Made by a program: the position numbers and the translations under genes. This document shows positions 41,729-53,400 of a stretch of 64,000 nt of DNA, piece after piece. The notes under the pieces are model-generated. The model was not told the origin of the DNA. It saw nothing but the letters and a program-made list of their open reading frames with translations, and searched no databases. The DNA is from Phytophthora hibernalis (lineage: Eukaryota > Oomycota > Peronosporomycetes > Peronosporales > Peronosporaceae): the NCBI GenBank assembly GCA_012656075.1, contig JAAKBF010000244.1, forward strand, positions 124,001 through 188,000. Direction: 5' to 3'. Each line of letters starts with the position of its first letter. Position 1 is the first letter of the stretch.

Positions 41729-42701
41729 TGTCGTGTAGGAACACGCCAGAATTATGTCATGCTAGTTTTCCCACCCACAACACACACCTCGTTCGCAAAG
41801 CCGAGGTGAATATTGGGCGAAGTCTTGACCTGAAGGCCTTGATTGAACCCTAGCATCGGGTATGTCTGACCCTGCGTACTCCGACTTGTCGGTAGGGCAA
41901 CCAATCAACTCCATAGAACTAGCCACGAGCACGGCTAGTCTGCAATACACGCACACACAAATAAACCACGCTGGCCCTCAGAAGTAAGAGTCCGGGGCTT
42001 TTCAGCGGGTAAGCGAGGGTGCCGGGGCAAGCTCCGGCGGGTAGGTAGGAAGGAGGCTTCGGTAGAACTCCCTCGGTCGAACGATCTTTTTGTTCTCTGC
42101 ACACGCAGCAAATCAATCACACAATCTAGCGTCTTGGACTTGCCGGGTGGATGAACACTTGATTACTTCAACCTTCGTGTCGACAGGCAGACATAATCCT
42201 GGCGATCAAGAGGGACCAGACGCTACGGACACTTACCGTAACCGGACTTGACTTTGCGATCGGAAGGAAAATCTGCTCTGTTTATTGCGCTGTGCGAGCG
42301 CTTATCTCTATACTATTCTTTCCTATGCCATTACAAATATCTAGTGTGAACTCGTCCGTTGTAAAACCACCTAGTCCTTGGCGACTGCCTGACAGAGCTC
42401 CAAGAGCCCTATCCGGCATATCTTTCGGTTGTGGCTGCTCACCAAGGGGCACAACGCGGATATCTTCCTCGGACAACCGGTAGCGACTACTCGCCAAAGA
42501 CCACGGTCCGGAAATCTTTCCCGTGGCGACCTCTCGCTGAACTTGGTGTCCCGTACTTGCCCTTGTGCCTCATCACTCTTCCGCGGATGTTCTCGAACAA
42601 TCTCCGCCCCGTCGCACATTCTCTCCAACGGGATTCTGCTTGTCAATCACGAAAGCAGCAGTGGCGACAGCAGCGGCGGCAAGAGGCAATTCGCTACACC
42701 A
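41729..42701 (-). repeat. Gypsy element B 5' LTR
   Basis: On the - strand it runs from TGGTGTAGCG (42701) to CCTACACGACA (41729). A primer-binding-type sequence GGTGCCGCGACCCGGGATTGG lies directly downstream (about 41704-41724), nearly matching element A. The right end abuts the copia RT remnant. Confidence 0.7.
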
Positions 42702-43483
42702 CGTAAGTATGCCAGAGAAATACTGGAGAAATTCGGTTGTTAAGATGGACATGCAGTGGGCAATCCTATGGAGATGAGCGTGAAACTTGCTCCGCTCAAA
42801 GATGATGAGAAGTCCGATACGTGCTTCCCGTATCGCGAGGCAATCGGTATGTTGATGTATCTGGCGACGAGCACCACGCTGGACTTGACTTTCCCATTGG
42901 GGCAATTGAGTCGCTTTGTAGCCAACCCATCTGCAAGGCACGTGGGCGCTTTCAAGCGCTTTCTCAGATATCTGGCTGGCACTCTTGCCTTCGGAATATC
43001 CTACACGAGAAAGCAGGACATGGTAACAGGTATAGTACTGGAGGGATTTAGTGACAGTGACTGGGCAAATGACCCCGAGCAGCGGAAGAACACCACAGGA
43101 TTCATCTTCACGCTGGAAGGAGGTGCTATTGCGTGGATATCCAGCCGTCAGTCGATTATCGCACTTTCGACAGCTGAGGCCGAGCATGGAAGCTGTGGCT
43201 GAGAGTAATATTTTGCAAGAGATGTGGCCAGGTCATTCGATAAAGTTACGGATCGGTATCGACAATCAAGCTGCACACATCATGGCGACTAATCCGACCT
43301 ATATCCGACGCACGCGTCACATCGAGTTGCGCTGGCACTGTGCGCGAGCAGGTGCAAAAAAGTGTAATCGAGTTACTTAAGGTGAAAGGCGAAGGTAACC
43401 CGGCAGACGCGTTTACGAAGGCCTTAGACAAAAAGCGGTTGAAGATGATGTTGCAGTCCGTAGGCATTGCGGATGCGAAGTAG
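42702..43483 (+). pseudogene. Copia element 1 RT end and RNase H
   Basis: It resumes the outer copia element with KYAREILEKFGC, a stop, then GHAVGNPMEMSVKLAPLKDD, YREAIGMLMYLATSTTLDLT and SARHVGAFKRFLRYLAGTLA. RNase H follows: GFSDSDWANDPEQRKNTTGF (catalytic Asp kept) and SRQSIIALSTAEAEHG. The last part, NPADAFTKALDKKRLKMMLQ, is in another frame and ends at TAG 43481-43483, 44 bp before the 3' LTR. Multiple stops. Confidence 0.8.
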
Positions 43484-43527
43484 TCGAAGGTCAAGCTTCG
43501 AAGTCGAAGCCATATTCCAGGAGGGTG

Positions 43528-43829
43528 TGTTGGGATTCATATTGGATCTCAAGACCAGGCTAAGCCCGTTGATGGGATGAAACGACATTTACCCCCGTCA
43601 TTACATCAACCCACGTTATAACAGGAAAATATCACAAGTGATGGGATGACGCAATGAGGGACGAGGTGAAGTGTGGTAGAAGCTGCGATGAGGGACGAAG
43701 CGAAGTGAGGAAGAAGCTGCGAGAAGTTGAAGTGGCTGGCAGTCCAGTACTGATAGCAATGCCTTTGTAGCAATTCAGTCTTCATTTTACCTTCTAGTCA
43801 AGAAATGGTCCCGGATCCGAATCCCAACA
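43528..43829 (+). repeat. Copia element 1, 3' LTR
   Basis: 302 bp, TGTTGGGATTC to GAATCCCAACA, followed by the target duplication tcttc. Confidence 0.95.
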
Positions 43830-43834
43830 TCTTC

Positions 43835-45488
43835 CGCTTCGCTACCTCTTCACTGAATTTGCTGAGAACCGCACTGAATTTCCTGAAATATGACTTTACT
43901 GAAAACACCAAAATGAATTCACTGAAATCGTTTTTTAATTGAATATCATGGTACTACTGTATTAAATACGTGAACCACAAGCCCATCAGATAAACCACAA
44001 ACGCCGTTTTTGCTTAAATCGGGGCCAAATTACTTGCAACACCACTTCGTGAGGTTACCATCTTGTTGCAGCCCCTCGAGACTCATGACCAAAAGAATAA
44101 TGTCGCTGTTCCATGCTCGATCAAGTTCGTGCATTTCAGATTACTGATGTTGCCTTGTCCGTTGATGTCATCCGTTTCGACAAGAAATTCATTTTTAAAA
44201 TTGGTTCACTGGATTTAAAAGCCAGTGAACCAACCACGACCTACCGTGTTACGACCTTATTACAGCTCCTCCCCACGTTAATGACTGAGTACACGTGACG
44301 GAGGGTATAGTTCAGGCGTACACAGTCAAAGGGTATTTATCAAATTGGTAATCCGCTCAGTTTTTATGCAGCTCCAAAGTGGGGACCTGCAGCTTCCTCT
44401 GCAGAGACTCCGCCCATGTTTAGCTGGAGCCACCTACGTACGTGCAAAATGAAACAACGACGGGCAAACACACAGGTATGTACGGCGATAAGGGTTTTCA
44501 CGTGGGGTCACTTGGGGAACCTGGTGGTAATCTGCTAATGGATTTGTGGTACCAGTTGATAATGTTATTTTGTATGCACATTCAGCATTTTATTTTACAA
44601 AAAAGTTTGTTTAAAAGTCAGTTAAAACTGAACCAATCAATGAACCCCGGCTGCAAGACACAAGGTGCATTTGAAGTAATAGCATGGACAATATTTAATA
44701 AAGCTAAACTTTTATTTCATCGCATCTAAGGATGTAGCTCAGATTTCCACCTCTCGAATGCGCTCGCCTCCACTGCAGACGCATAGGGAGGTAGCACAAC
44801 CAGCTTGATGAGGCTCTGCATCTCATCGATCGTAGCCACCGTAGGCTTGAAATTCTCGAGATATTCTTGTAATTTTTTCAGTTAGTCTAAAATCGTAGGC
44901 CGCGATAGAGCCACGTAGAATGTTTGTTTAAGGGCCCTTTTCGACGATCAAGCAGAAACCACAGGAAGACAAGAACCCGGATCACGTGCGAAACGTAGTG
45001 ACCCCGTGGGCGGTACCGTACGAAGTCCAGCTGGAGAGCAAGGACAACGCGACGAAGAAGTACAAGCGATGATCGTGCGGAAGGAGTTTGGCGAGAAGGA
45101 AAAGTGCGTAACGTAGGACCAGAGCAGCATCACCAAGGAGAAAGAAAACGGAATAGAAGGCAGAGAAGGGATGCAGTGAAGGAGCGGGAGAGGCAGAAAC
45201 GGGAACAGAACGGGGTGAAGCAAAAGCAGAATCCGGCTGAGTCGTATGTCGACGACACCAAATCGCAGTACATGCTCTAGAAACAGGCTGTACCCCACTA
45301 GCCCTTCTACAACGCACGCAGCATGAACATTTTCCAAAGACAAAAATGCACTTCTTTCGTTATCACGGTAGTCCCCAGCTCTTCTTGAATTCATGCGCGT
45401 ACTGATCAGCCTATATCTGGGCGAACTTATCACTGAAACGGATATGGGCGTCCACAATCGCTTCCTTGTACTCCTCTAGGGCGCGTAC
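43835..45488. other. Decayed region, no gene recognised
   Basis: Mostly AT-rich host-like sequence without a credible ORF. A perfect 12-bp inverted repeat (TTGGTTCACTGG) with a 9-bp loop lies at 44201-44233. At 44940-45290 the + strand has a Lys/Glu-rich composition that suggests a dead coding fragment, but I cannot identify it. Confidence 0.4.
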
Positions 45489-46563
45489 CTACGCAAAGCG
45501 CCGCTGGGGAGACAGATCTTCCGGGCGAAAACTTCCAGATGCACCAGGCAACAGATTAATGTCCTCGTCACTCGAAAGAACCTCACTTGAATCCCGACTC
45601 TGGATGCCATCTACCGCATCACACACATGCTGGTCTTCTTCCGTAATATGCTGATCCTCTGCTGCATGGGGGCTTTCTTCTAAGCGACAACTCGAATTGG
45701 CAACTGGTAGTGGCGCACTATCCGCGTTTCTCGATAGAACACCATTTTTAGGGGTTAATTCCCTATTGTGCTGGTCGTCTGCTGCCTCGTCCACATACTG
45801 TTCTTGCTCCCCATTATTCTAGTTTCGTTCTGCACCATTCACATCTTGGTTTATATTTCTGGTGAGTGATATCGCGCCGCTACGTGCCATGACGATTGTG
45901 CGTGTACGCTGGTATCTGTCACGCTGATACCTATTCCGCGGGATGCGGTGCTCTTTACATAGCGAATGCAGCTGCCCATGCCTCTTTGAATCGCGGTTGT
46001 TTCCACAGCCATGATAACTGCATTGGTCCGTCTTAACCCTTTTGTTGCCGACTGGGCCAAAACGTGGCATAATGCATCTTTTACTAAAATCATCCAATCA
46101 AATATTATGATTTTAATATTGACCAATAATATATCTACCGAAAAATTGACCGTTTTACAAAAATCACTAAAAGATTTTCTCGTCATTTCAGAAAACTTAG
46201 AATATAGTCACCGGAGTAATTGCAAAACGAGGCATTATGCATCGTTTTGCGATTTTATCTTGATTAAAGTAAACATAATTTCAAATAGAACATGTATGGG
46301 TAACAAAAGGGTTAACGGTTCAGCATTCCGCCGCATGCGTTGCCGCACAACTTGGTAGAGACGATGGGTCTCGCACATTGAATGAAGCCTCCCATCGCTT
46401 TTAATCTTGAGATTACCGCGGCACGAGGACCGTAAGCACGCTGACCATTCCGCTCCTGCAACGTAAGCACACTGTAAGCACACTGACGATTCCACTCCTG
46501 CACCGTACACAACCGAACGCGTAAATAGCTGTTCACTTTAAAAATCTTCATTGAATCCTGCAT
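45489..46563 (-). pseudogene. Small Cys/His-repeat gene split by a MITE and a stop
   Basis: Two copies of one motif are present. One is at about 46350-46460 (SSCRGNLKIKSDGRLHSMCE, then THR); the other is at about 45950-46020 (CGNNRDSKRHGQLHSLCKEH, then R). The C...KxxGxLHSxCxxHR pattern resembles short zinc-binding repeats found in many oomycete and plant proteins (WRKY19-like), so zinc binding is inferred. The two motifs are separated by a 275-bp MITE. After the second motif an in-frame TAG (45819-45821) precedes an acidic tail in the same frame (DEAADDQHNRELTPKNGV). Probably dead or truncated. Confidence 0.45.
46037..46311. mobile_element. piggyBac-like MITE, 275 bp, TTAA target sites
   Basis: The ends CCCTTTTGTTGCC and GGTAACAAAAGGG are inverted repeats (12 of 13 match). 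They are flanked on both sides by TTAA (46033-46036 and 46312-46315), the signature of piggyBac-family insertion. The interior is AT-rich with two related GGCAT(A/T)ATGCATC segments. No ORF. Confidence 0.8.
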
Positions 46564-46747
46564 CGGCGATTGCTGTCGTCGGTTGCTGCCGCGATGAAGA
46601 TTAGGAAAGAATGAAAACCTTGTTTTATGAATGTAGCTGACAAACTTTCGCGTAACCTACAAATCACTCAGAGGAAAAACTAAATTGTGATTCTATTGCA
46701 TCTACGACGTTGCTCACCTACTAAATTTGCTCGCTTACAGACACACA

Positions 46748-47640
46748 TCAGGAAGTAGCAGGGCCAACGGGATGAGATGCTGCACTTCGTAATTCGCTGT
46801 TCCGTTTGGCTTGAAGAACTTCGTCATTCGTTGTTACATTGGACTTGAAGAGCTTCGAGAGTCCTGTCGCCAGCAGATCTACTCTATCCTTCCCGGGTCG
46901 ACTGGCCGTGCAGCGATAACGAAAATCGTCCTGGCGAACAATCGGGTTGCCAAGTAGGGGTCTGTGCTCGAACAGATCTCGACTCGCAGTACCAAAGAAT
47001 ATGCGCAGTAGGATGTTACGAATAACCTCGCTGCGAAGCCGTGGGCCCTGCTGCAGCTCCTCATTTAGTGCCGGGGGAACTCTGATTTGCAATAATCCCA
47101 AGCCCGATGTCAGGTGACGTCGGGTAGGCCGGCATCGTGATAAATTTGTTTAAAATATTGGCACATGTCAGCAAATCAGCAGCAGCAACGCCAAACAAAT
47201 CCCAGCTCGCCTGACTCACCCGTTTAGGTACGCTATAGCGTCGCGGTGAAGAGCGGTAACACGTGCCTCACTAACTCACGTTCCTGACCAACCTTTCCGA
47301 TCACATTAACCACGACTTCACTCATAGCGGATATGTTCGCCTCCATGGCATCCTTGGCCGCAAACGATAGTTTTGCATCCTCTATCTCCTCGCACACAAC
47401 GCTAAAATACCATCAAAAAGGCAATCTCTTCTGCCTTTCCCACAACCGAGCAACAAGGCAGCATCTGCATCAATACGGATCAGCATTGAGCCGTCATCAC
47501 CTTCTTCTTCTTTAGCGCTGTTATCACTATCTTCTTCCTCCTCAATGATGCGCTTACTCTCTTCGAACATCGACTTCAATGACATGTCGTTGGACTCAGT
47601 GCCGCTGTCAACGGGCGTATGTCCACTGTGAAACCACTGA
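46748..47640 (-). pseudogene. Degenerate coding region, unrecognised
   Basis: Protein-like stretches occur in different frames. One is an acidic N-terminal part (MSLKSMFEESKRIIEEEEDS). A middle part has AAKDAMEANISAMSEVVVNV and GQERELVRHVLPLF. A C-terminal part (46748-47101) has PPALNEELQQGPRLRSEVIR and VDLLATGLSKLFKSNV. They run in the same direction and could be one former gene. I do not recognise a family. Confidence 0.35.
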
Positions 47641-47930
47641 GTGCGTCCTCTGCGACTTCTTGAGTCTGTCGCTGCGCTCCTTGTTAGCGCTCCCTCAGTG
47701 TATATAATGCTGGTATCATTGCTGCCTTCTGCTATGCCGGCACCGGCACCCGCTCCTGCGCGCCTTCGTGGTCAGCATGTTGGTGGCCACGAAAAGAGTG
47801 CTTCTGCCCAGCGTCCTGCAGCAGGCAAGTGATCGATTTAGTGCTTGTCGCTTATTGGTCAAAACGGGCCCTCCGGAATCTTGTACAGGTAGACGCTGTA
47901 TACTTTAGCGACCATTCGAGGTATTGAGTT

Positions 47931-48428
47931 TTGCCGCCAAAGTATATTTCTAAATCATCTCTGATACAAAACGTTTTCACCATCAATTTAAACGGGAGGA
48001 CTACGGTGTTTCTTAGAAAAAGTACGAGAAATCCGTTAGGAATTAAACGATTAACCGGGAATTTTTTTGACCAGTTTCACACTTTTGAAGAGGCACCCGT
48101 ACGAGTCTTACGCACGTGAGACCTCTACAAACTTCAAGTGATGAAAAAGCAATGCGTAAAAACCGGCAGTGGGTACACGTGTTTTTACGGAAAAACACGT
48201 GTACCCACTTTTTACGCAAAAGTGGTTTTAATCACCCCAAAACTCTACAAATTGAAGTACGGTGCTTTAGAAATGCTCGGAGCCCGTCGTCACCTTTTCC
48301 AGTTCAACTTCACGAAGAACAAATCCAGAACAAATCCAAATCCACCAAGCCCAACTCAAATTAACAAAGTGCAACCTCAGATGCACTATAAAGCAAGTAC
48401 CTTAAGCCTGCCAAATCATATAACCTGA
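47931..48428 (+). CDS. AT-rich unknown ORF pair around a hairpin
   Basis: Two consecutive frames, MPPKYISKSSLIQNVFTINL (62 aa, 47931-48119) and MMKKQCVKTGSGYTCFYGKT (96 aa, 48138-48428), have a Lys/Thr/Phe-rich composition unlike the host genes nearby. They might be halves of one gene. No domain is recognised. A strong inverted repeat (48154-48217) lies inside the second frame, which argues that at least that part is not ordinary coding DNA. The downstream edge is the copia 2 LTR (48511). Confidence 0.25.
48154..48217. repeat. Long hairpin with perfect 18-bp core
   Basis: GTGGGTACACGTGTTTTT (48169-48186), loop ACGG, then its exact complement (48191-48208). The stem is extended by GCGTAAAAA and TTTTTACGC on the outside, with a 6-nt bulge on one side. 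Confidence 0.9.
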
Positions 48429-48510
48429 AATATGCAACTGTACTTTCTTTTTGCAGCTCAAGCATGTCCTCCAGGTCCCATGGAAGCGCAGAGTGAGCTG
48501 GTAGCAGGAC

Positions 48511-48882
48511 TGTTGAATGGCAAACTGCAGGCTCCGCCGCCAAGTGGGCAGACAGGCGCATGCCTGTCTGCCCAGAACAAGAGAGGAAGGAAGAATGAGG
48601 TGCGGAGCACCGAAAACATGTTAACAAAATACATTAGCAAGTACTAGAGGACATCACAGATGTTTGGATTGTGCACGGCAGTGAGGTCCCTCCGATCAAT
48701 AGTGCGATGACGATAAGAGGCTGAGGAGTGAAGCCGTCGAGGACGCAGTCCGAAGACGAGCTCACTTCCTCTTTGCCTCAGACCCCGAGCACGAGTCTAG
48801 AGCACAGGCAAATTGAATAGAGGAATAAGGTTAATACACTTATTGTGAGATTCCTACTAAGTGTTCAAAGTTCATTTCAACA
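48511..48882 (+). repeat. Copia element 2, 5' LTR
   Basis: Begins TGTTGAATGG and ends TTTCAACA, giving matching inverted tips. The following GTATCATGAGC overlaps the gag start codon and could be a primer site of the tRNA-fragment type known in copia. Confidence 0.8.
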
Positions 48883-48893
48883 TTTCAAGTATC

Positions 48894-50459
48894 ATGAGCA
48901 AGCCCGAAGTAGACAAGAACCCTGTGGGCGCTGTCCAGTTCAATGGAGACTCGCTGCGCTTCGCAGTATGGAAGAGCAAGGTGATTATTCACCTCCGTTC
49001 AAATAGCGAACAGAAAAAGCTCGAGAAAATTACGGCCAAGCGAAAAAACGCTGACCCGTTACGAAGATTTGCTCGAGAGTCAGCCCGAGCTGCCACCGGG
49101 TCCTTTGCCAAGGACAAATATGCGACGTGGCAGCACGATATGCACGAAGCGATGCTGGAAAATCAGGCGTCGTATATCAAGAGGCTGCTGAGCCAAACAC
49201 TGCCCAGTAGTTTCAAGGGAATTGATGCACAGAAGGACGAGCACGTGCACGCGATTTGGCGCCGAGTGGAGAAACAGTACGGCCTCAGCAATGCCGCTGG
49301 AGTCGTCGGACTGGTGCGGAATTTTGACACGATTGTCAACAGCGACTTCAAGTCCATGCAGCAGCTCCTCCAAGAATTGGATGCTGTTCGCAAACAAGTC
49401 AATGCGAACGGCAACGAAGCGTTGCAGACGGGGCTCATATCATCCGAAATGATGCTGGTCAAGGTGCTGGGTGTGCTGCCTAAGCATTTCTGGGGATCAG
49501 AGATCAAGTTTACACCCGAAGGTTTCACCCTGAAAATGTTGTCGGACAAACTGAGTGCCATCTTTGGCACCAATATCAAAGCTGAGATATTGGCTCTGGG
49601 CAGAGAAACGCCCGTCAATCATGTGAAAGGGGCACCTGTGAAGCCAAATGCCACCGTGCTAGGCAAGAGAAAGTACACGGATCGCCCTGTGCACGATGTG
49701 CACCACAACAGTAGCGTGATCAAGTGTCACTACTGTGGCGGGCACCACAACGGCATGAACAACATAGGTTCGCACATAAATATCGAATGCCCCAAGCGTG
49801 CCTTGGACCAATCGGCCAAGGTCTTTCGCTGCAGCATTTGGTCGAGGCCAACCAGGCAGGCACGGAAGGAAGCAGCGTACGAGCCGACGCCCAAGATCAA
49901 AGGCAAGGGAAAGATCAGGACCCCGGCTCGTCGCGAGATACCATTGGATGAATGTCTGACGGATAGGGTGGCAGTAGACGCGTGTGAAGCCGTGCAAGAG
50001 ATGCCGAAAAGTCCTGTCGGTTACACGAGTCCACCGCCATGCAACGTGAAGATCCCGCTGACACCGGGAAGAGACATCTGTGTCTTCGACGACGAAGATG
50101 AGCCGATGGACTCAGTGGTCAACGCTGTGAATGTTAACGCCGAGCCGACAGTCAATGCGAGCGGACAACAATCCGACGGTGACATCGACATGGATGCAGA
50201 AATAGAGAAAGGCAGTAAGCAAGAGATTGCTGCGACGACCGAGCAGTTCGACGGGATGATTAATGAGCTCGATGACAAGGTGCGTAGTTTGTATCCATTT
50301 CTGCTGGATAGTGAGCGTTTCCTAACCACAGATTATTGGGTGCTTGACTCAGGGTGCGGACACGGCTTAACCAGTGAGCCAGCAAGCAGCCCAATACACA
50401 GTACATGTTCACATTCGCACAGGGCTCTAAACATTCCAATACACACATTGGTACAATAA
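48894..50459 (+). CDS. Copia element 2 gag and start of protease
   Basis: Open for 521 codons from ATG 48894 (MSKPEVDKNPVGAVQFNGDS); the LTR end fixes this start rather than the upstream in-frame ATG. The gag fold is indicated by FAVWKSKVIIHLRSN and DEHVHAIWRRVEKQYGLSNA. A knuckle CHYCGGHHNGMNNIGSHINI follows, with CPKRALD (CCHC-like). Near the end, YWVLDSGCGHGL holds the DSG triplet of copia proteases. The frame is lost soon after, so the polyprotein is truncated. Confidence 0.8.
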   Translation: MSKPEVDKNPVGAVQFNGDSLRFAVWKSKVIIHLRSNSEQKKLEKITAKRKNADPLRRFARESARAATGSFAKDKYATWQHDMHEAMLENQASYIKRLLSQTLPSSFKGIDAQKDEHVHAIWRRVEKQYGLSNAAGVVGLVRNFDTIVNSDFKSMQQLLQELDAVRKQVNANGNEALQTGLISSEMMLVKVLGVLPKHFWGSEIKFTPEGFTLKMLSDKLSAIFGTNIKAEILALGRETPVNHVKGAPVKPNATVLGKRKYTDRPVHDVHHNSSVIKCHYCGGHHNGMNNIGSHINIECPKRALDQSAKVFRCSIWSRPTRQARKEAAYEPTPKIKGKGKIRTPARREIPLDECLTDRVAVDACEAVQEMPKSPVGYTSPPPCNVKIPLTPGRDICVFDDEDEPMDSVVNAVNVNAEPTVNASGQQSDGDIDMDAEIEKGSKQEIAATTEQFDGMINELDDKVRSLYPFLLDSERFLTTDYWVLDSGCGHGLTSEPASSPIHSTCSHSHRALNIPIHTLVQ

Positions 50460-53400
50460 AATTGTATTTAAGTGGTCCACATGACATTCGTCCGTTTCTG
50501 TTCAAAATATCACACTAGTGCCACATGCTACTTCGAATATTCTGAGCGAGTTCTGGCTCAGACGAAGTGGGTATCAAATTTTTGGTTCCCTAAACGCTGA
50601 CTTTAAGTTTGTCCTATACGAAGGAGAACTAGTGTTTGTAGCTAAATCTGTGAATGGAGCGTACTATGTGCAGAGTAAAACTAATAGAGCGTCAGCTAAT
50701 GTGCAGTGCTGCAAAGCACCAGCCTTGTAAGCCACTAGTGCTGCCGGGAGCAGGAAAACTAAAAGAGTGGCATATGAAGCTGGGTCACATCAATACAGAG
50801 ACGCTGATAGCCATGTTGAGTAAGGCCTTAGTACATGGTATGCCAGTGCTATCCACTGCAGAGCTGAAGCGCATACCCTTCTTTTGCTCAACATGTGCGG
50901 AAATGAAGATGAGGAGAATGTCCTACCGTAACAAAGAAGGCTCGAGAGACTCACAGCCAATTATTACCATCCATATGGATACAAATGGCCCAATGAAAAT
51001 TATGGGCACCTACGGAAGCATGGGAAAAATCAAATACTTCCTGAGTATCATTGACGACAATACGTCGTGGCGATGGACATACGTCCTGCGCAGTAAGCGA
51101 GAGGTGTATGAGAAAGTAGAGGAGCTACTGTTACGCCTGGAACGCGAAGGCAAGTTCACAATTAGGCGAATTCGATCCGATGGTGGCACGGAATTTGTCA
51201 ACACAGCATTCAAAATGTTCTGCAAGAAGTAGGGCATCACATTCTAAACGTCAAACGCCTACAGCCCGGAAGAAAACGGCGCAGCTGAGAGAGACCATCA
51301 GAGAAAACTAGACCGAGTTCGCTGTGCATTGAAGGATGCGAATATGGCTGGCCAGAAGCACTCATATACATGACATATGTGAAAAATCGCACTCCTATGA
51401 ATTGGTTGGGAAACAAGACACCATATGAGATGGTATATGGAACACCTCCAAATGTAAGTGAGCTACCAGTGTGGGGAGCAATTTTCTTGGCGCACATCCC
51501 AGCTGTGCTCCAAAGGACAAGAAACTGTCCGCCCGAGCTCTTAAGTGCCGGTTTCTTGGAATGTCTGAAGAGACCAAGGGTTACCGCTTGTGAGATGTCT
51601 ATAACAACAGGCACATGTATCAAGAGATGTACTACCAATGTAGACTGGATGGTACAACAAGCTGTCAGCAAGACCGAACTTGACCTCACAACTGAATTTG
51701 CTGTGCACGAGTCACCCGTAGCAGTGGGAGCCGGTCACTTGATATCGAGAGTGGGAGATACAGAATCAACCAGAGTCTATGGACGGAGTAGGACATACAG
51801 AATTGGCCACTGGGTCTATTGGAGCAGTGGGAGCCAGAATCAAACGCACCTACACGTAATACTCGACCGCGGCGAGAGACAAAGAAACCAAACCGCTACC
51901 GGGACTTTCAGTGCTTTCAGGCGATGCTAGACAAGAGTATTGCACACGAGATACTAGACAACAAAGTTCCGACTCCTCGGTCACTCAAAGAAGCAATAAG
52001 TGGGTCATACCGAGGGCAATGGAAGCAAACCCTGGAGCTCGAGTACGACTCACTCATTGAAAATGGTACCTGGAGTCTCGTCCGCTTTCACCACGACGTA
52101 AAGCGTTGCCCTGCCATTGGGGGCTAGTAGTGCCGACGGAAGTGTCGAGCGATTCAAAGCACGCCTTGTGGCACAAGGAAACCATCAAAAGTTTGGTGTG
52201 GACTGTGACGAGGTATACGCACCAGTGGCACGATTCGAGTACCTACGCTTAGTACTAGATATTGGTACCCTCCTATTATATCCACCAAATGGATGTACAC
52301 ACTGCCTTCCTAAACGGCACCATGGAAGGAGAACAAAATATCTATATGCGACAGTCATATGGTTTTGTGAAGCGAGCCCACGGGAATCTCGTCTGTGAAC
52401 TTCTTAAGAGCATTTACAGTCTGAAACAAGTCTGATATATAGTCCTTCATACCTTTCTGACGTCGATGGGCTTTACACGCTGCCACAAAGAGTATTGTAT
52501 TTACGTCCAAAAAGTGGGATAAGAAGGGCTTAGTAGTAGTATATGTTGACTATCTAACGATCATGTCGCGGGATATGCGACTCATCAACATGCTGAAAGC
52601 TGAACTTTCAAAACGATTCAGATTGAAGGACCTAGGTGACTATATCCTCAAAATGGAAGTACACCGTAATAGAGACCAACGAGTGATGAAAATCTCACAG
52701 CGCAAGTACATTGCAGAGCTGATCACAAAGTATAAAATGATCAACAGTGCACCAGTGATGACGCCACAAGTTCCTGGTCTTACACTCGAGCCAGAAACGA
52801 AGTTGAGTGCAGAACAGATTGCTGCACAGCCTTTTGACTACAGGGGCATTGAGGGATCACTCCAATATTTGGTCCGTGGGACAAGACTGGACATTGCCAA
52901 CGCAGTGAGAGAGCTTAGCAAATTTCGATCGTGCTACAACCACACGCATTGGGACGCGACTAGGCGAGTACTTAAATACTTGAAAGGAACGTCGACATAC
53001 GGTCTGTTATTCGATGGGAAAACGAGTGAGGTGACTTACTAAGTGTACACTGGCGCGAGCTTCGCGTGTCAACCAAAGGAACGTAACTCTGTAACTGGGT
53101 ACGTTATCCAAATGGCCGGTACCAGTATATCGTGGTGCAGTAGCAAACAGGGAAGCGTTTCGCTCTCAACTGCTGAAGCAGAACTCATCGCCCTTAGCGA
53201 AAGAGCCAAAGAAAGTGAGTGGCTATGGCGTCTTCTAGGAGAAATGGGGTTTAAAACAAAGGTTCCTGTACAAGTTTGGTGCGATTGCAACGCAGCCATT
53301 AGCATTGTAAAGAACCATGGAAACTTCAAAGCTAACAAGCATATTGAGATTCGATTTCTATTTACGAGGAACCTCGTTGAGCTTGGTAGACTCAAGATAG

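Larger units (their letters stand above)
15375..43829 (+). mobile_element. Copia element 1: outer 28.5-kb nested insertion
   Basis: Two 302-bp LTRs in the same orientation (15375-15676 and 43528-43829) begin TGTTGG and end CCAACA. They are flanked by the perfect 5-bp duplication tcttc (15370-15374 and 43830-43834). Only the start of gag remains at the left and the end of RT plus RNase H at the right. The middle of the copia genome is missing and replaced by gypsy and hAT sequence (16205-42701). By eye the LTRs differ at about 16 of 302 positions, so the insertion is not recent. Confidence 0.95.

Noticed and set aside
48861..48893. Copia 2 gag starting at the upstream in-frame ATG (48861)
   Set aside because: That ATG lies inside the LTR, whose end at 48882 is fixed by the inverted tips; the ATG at 48894 directly after the LTR is more consistent.
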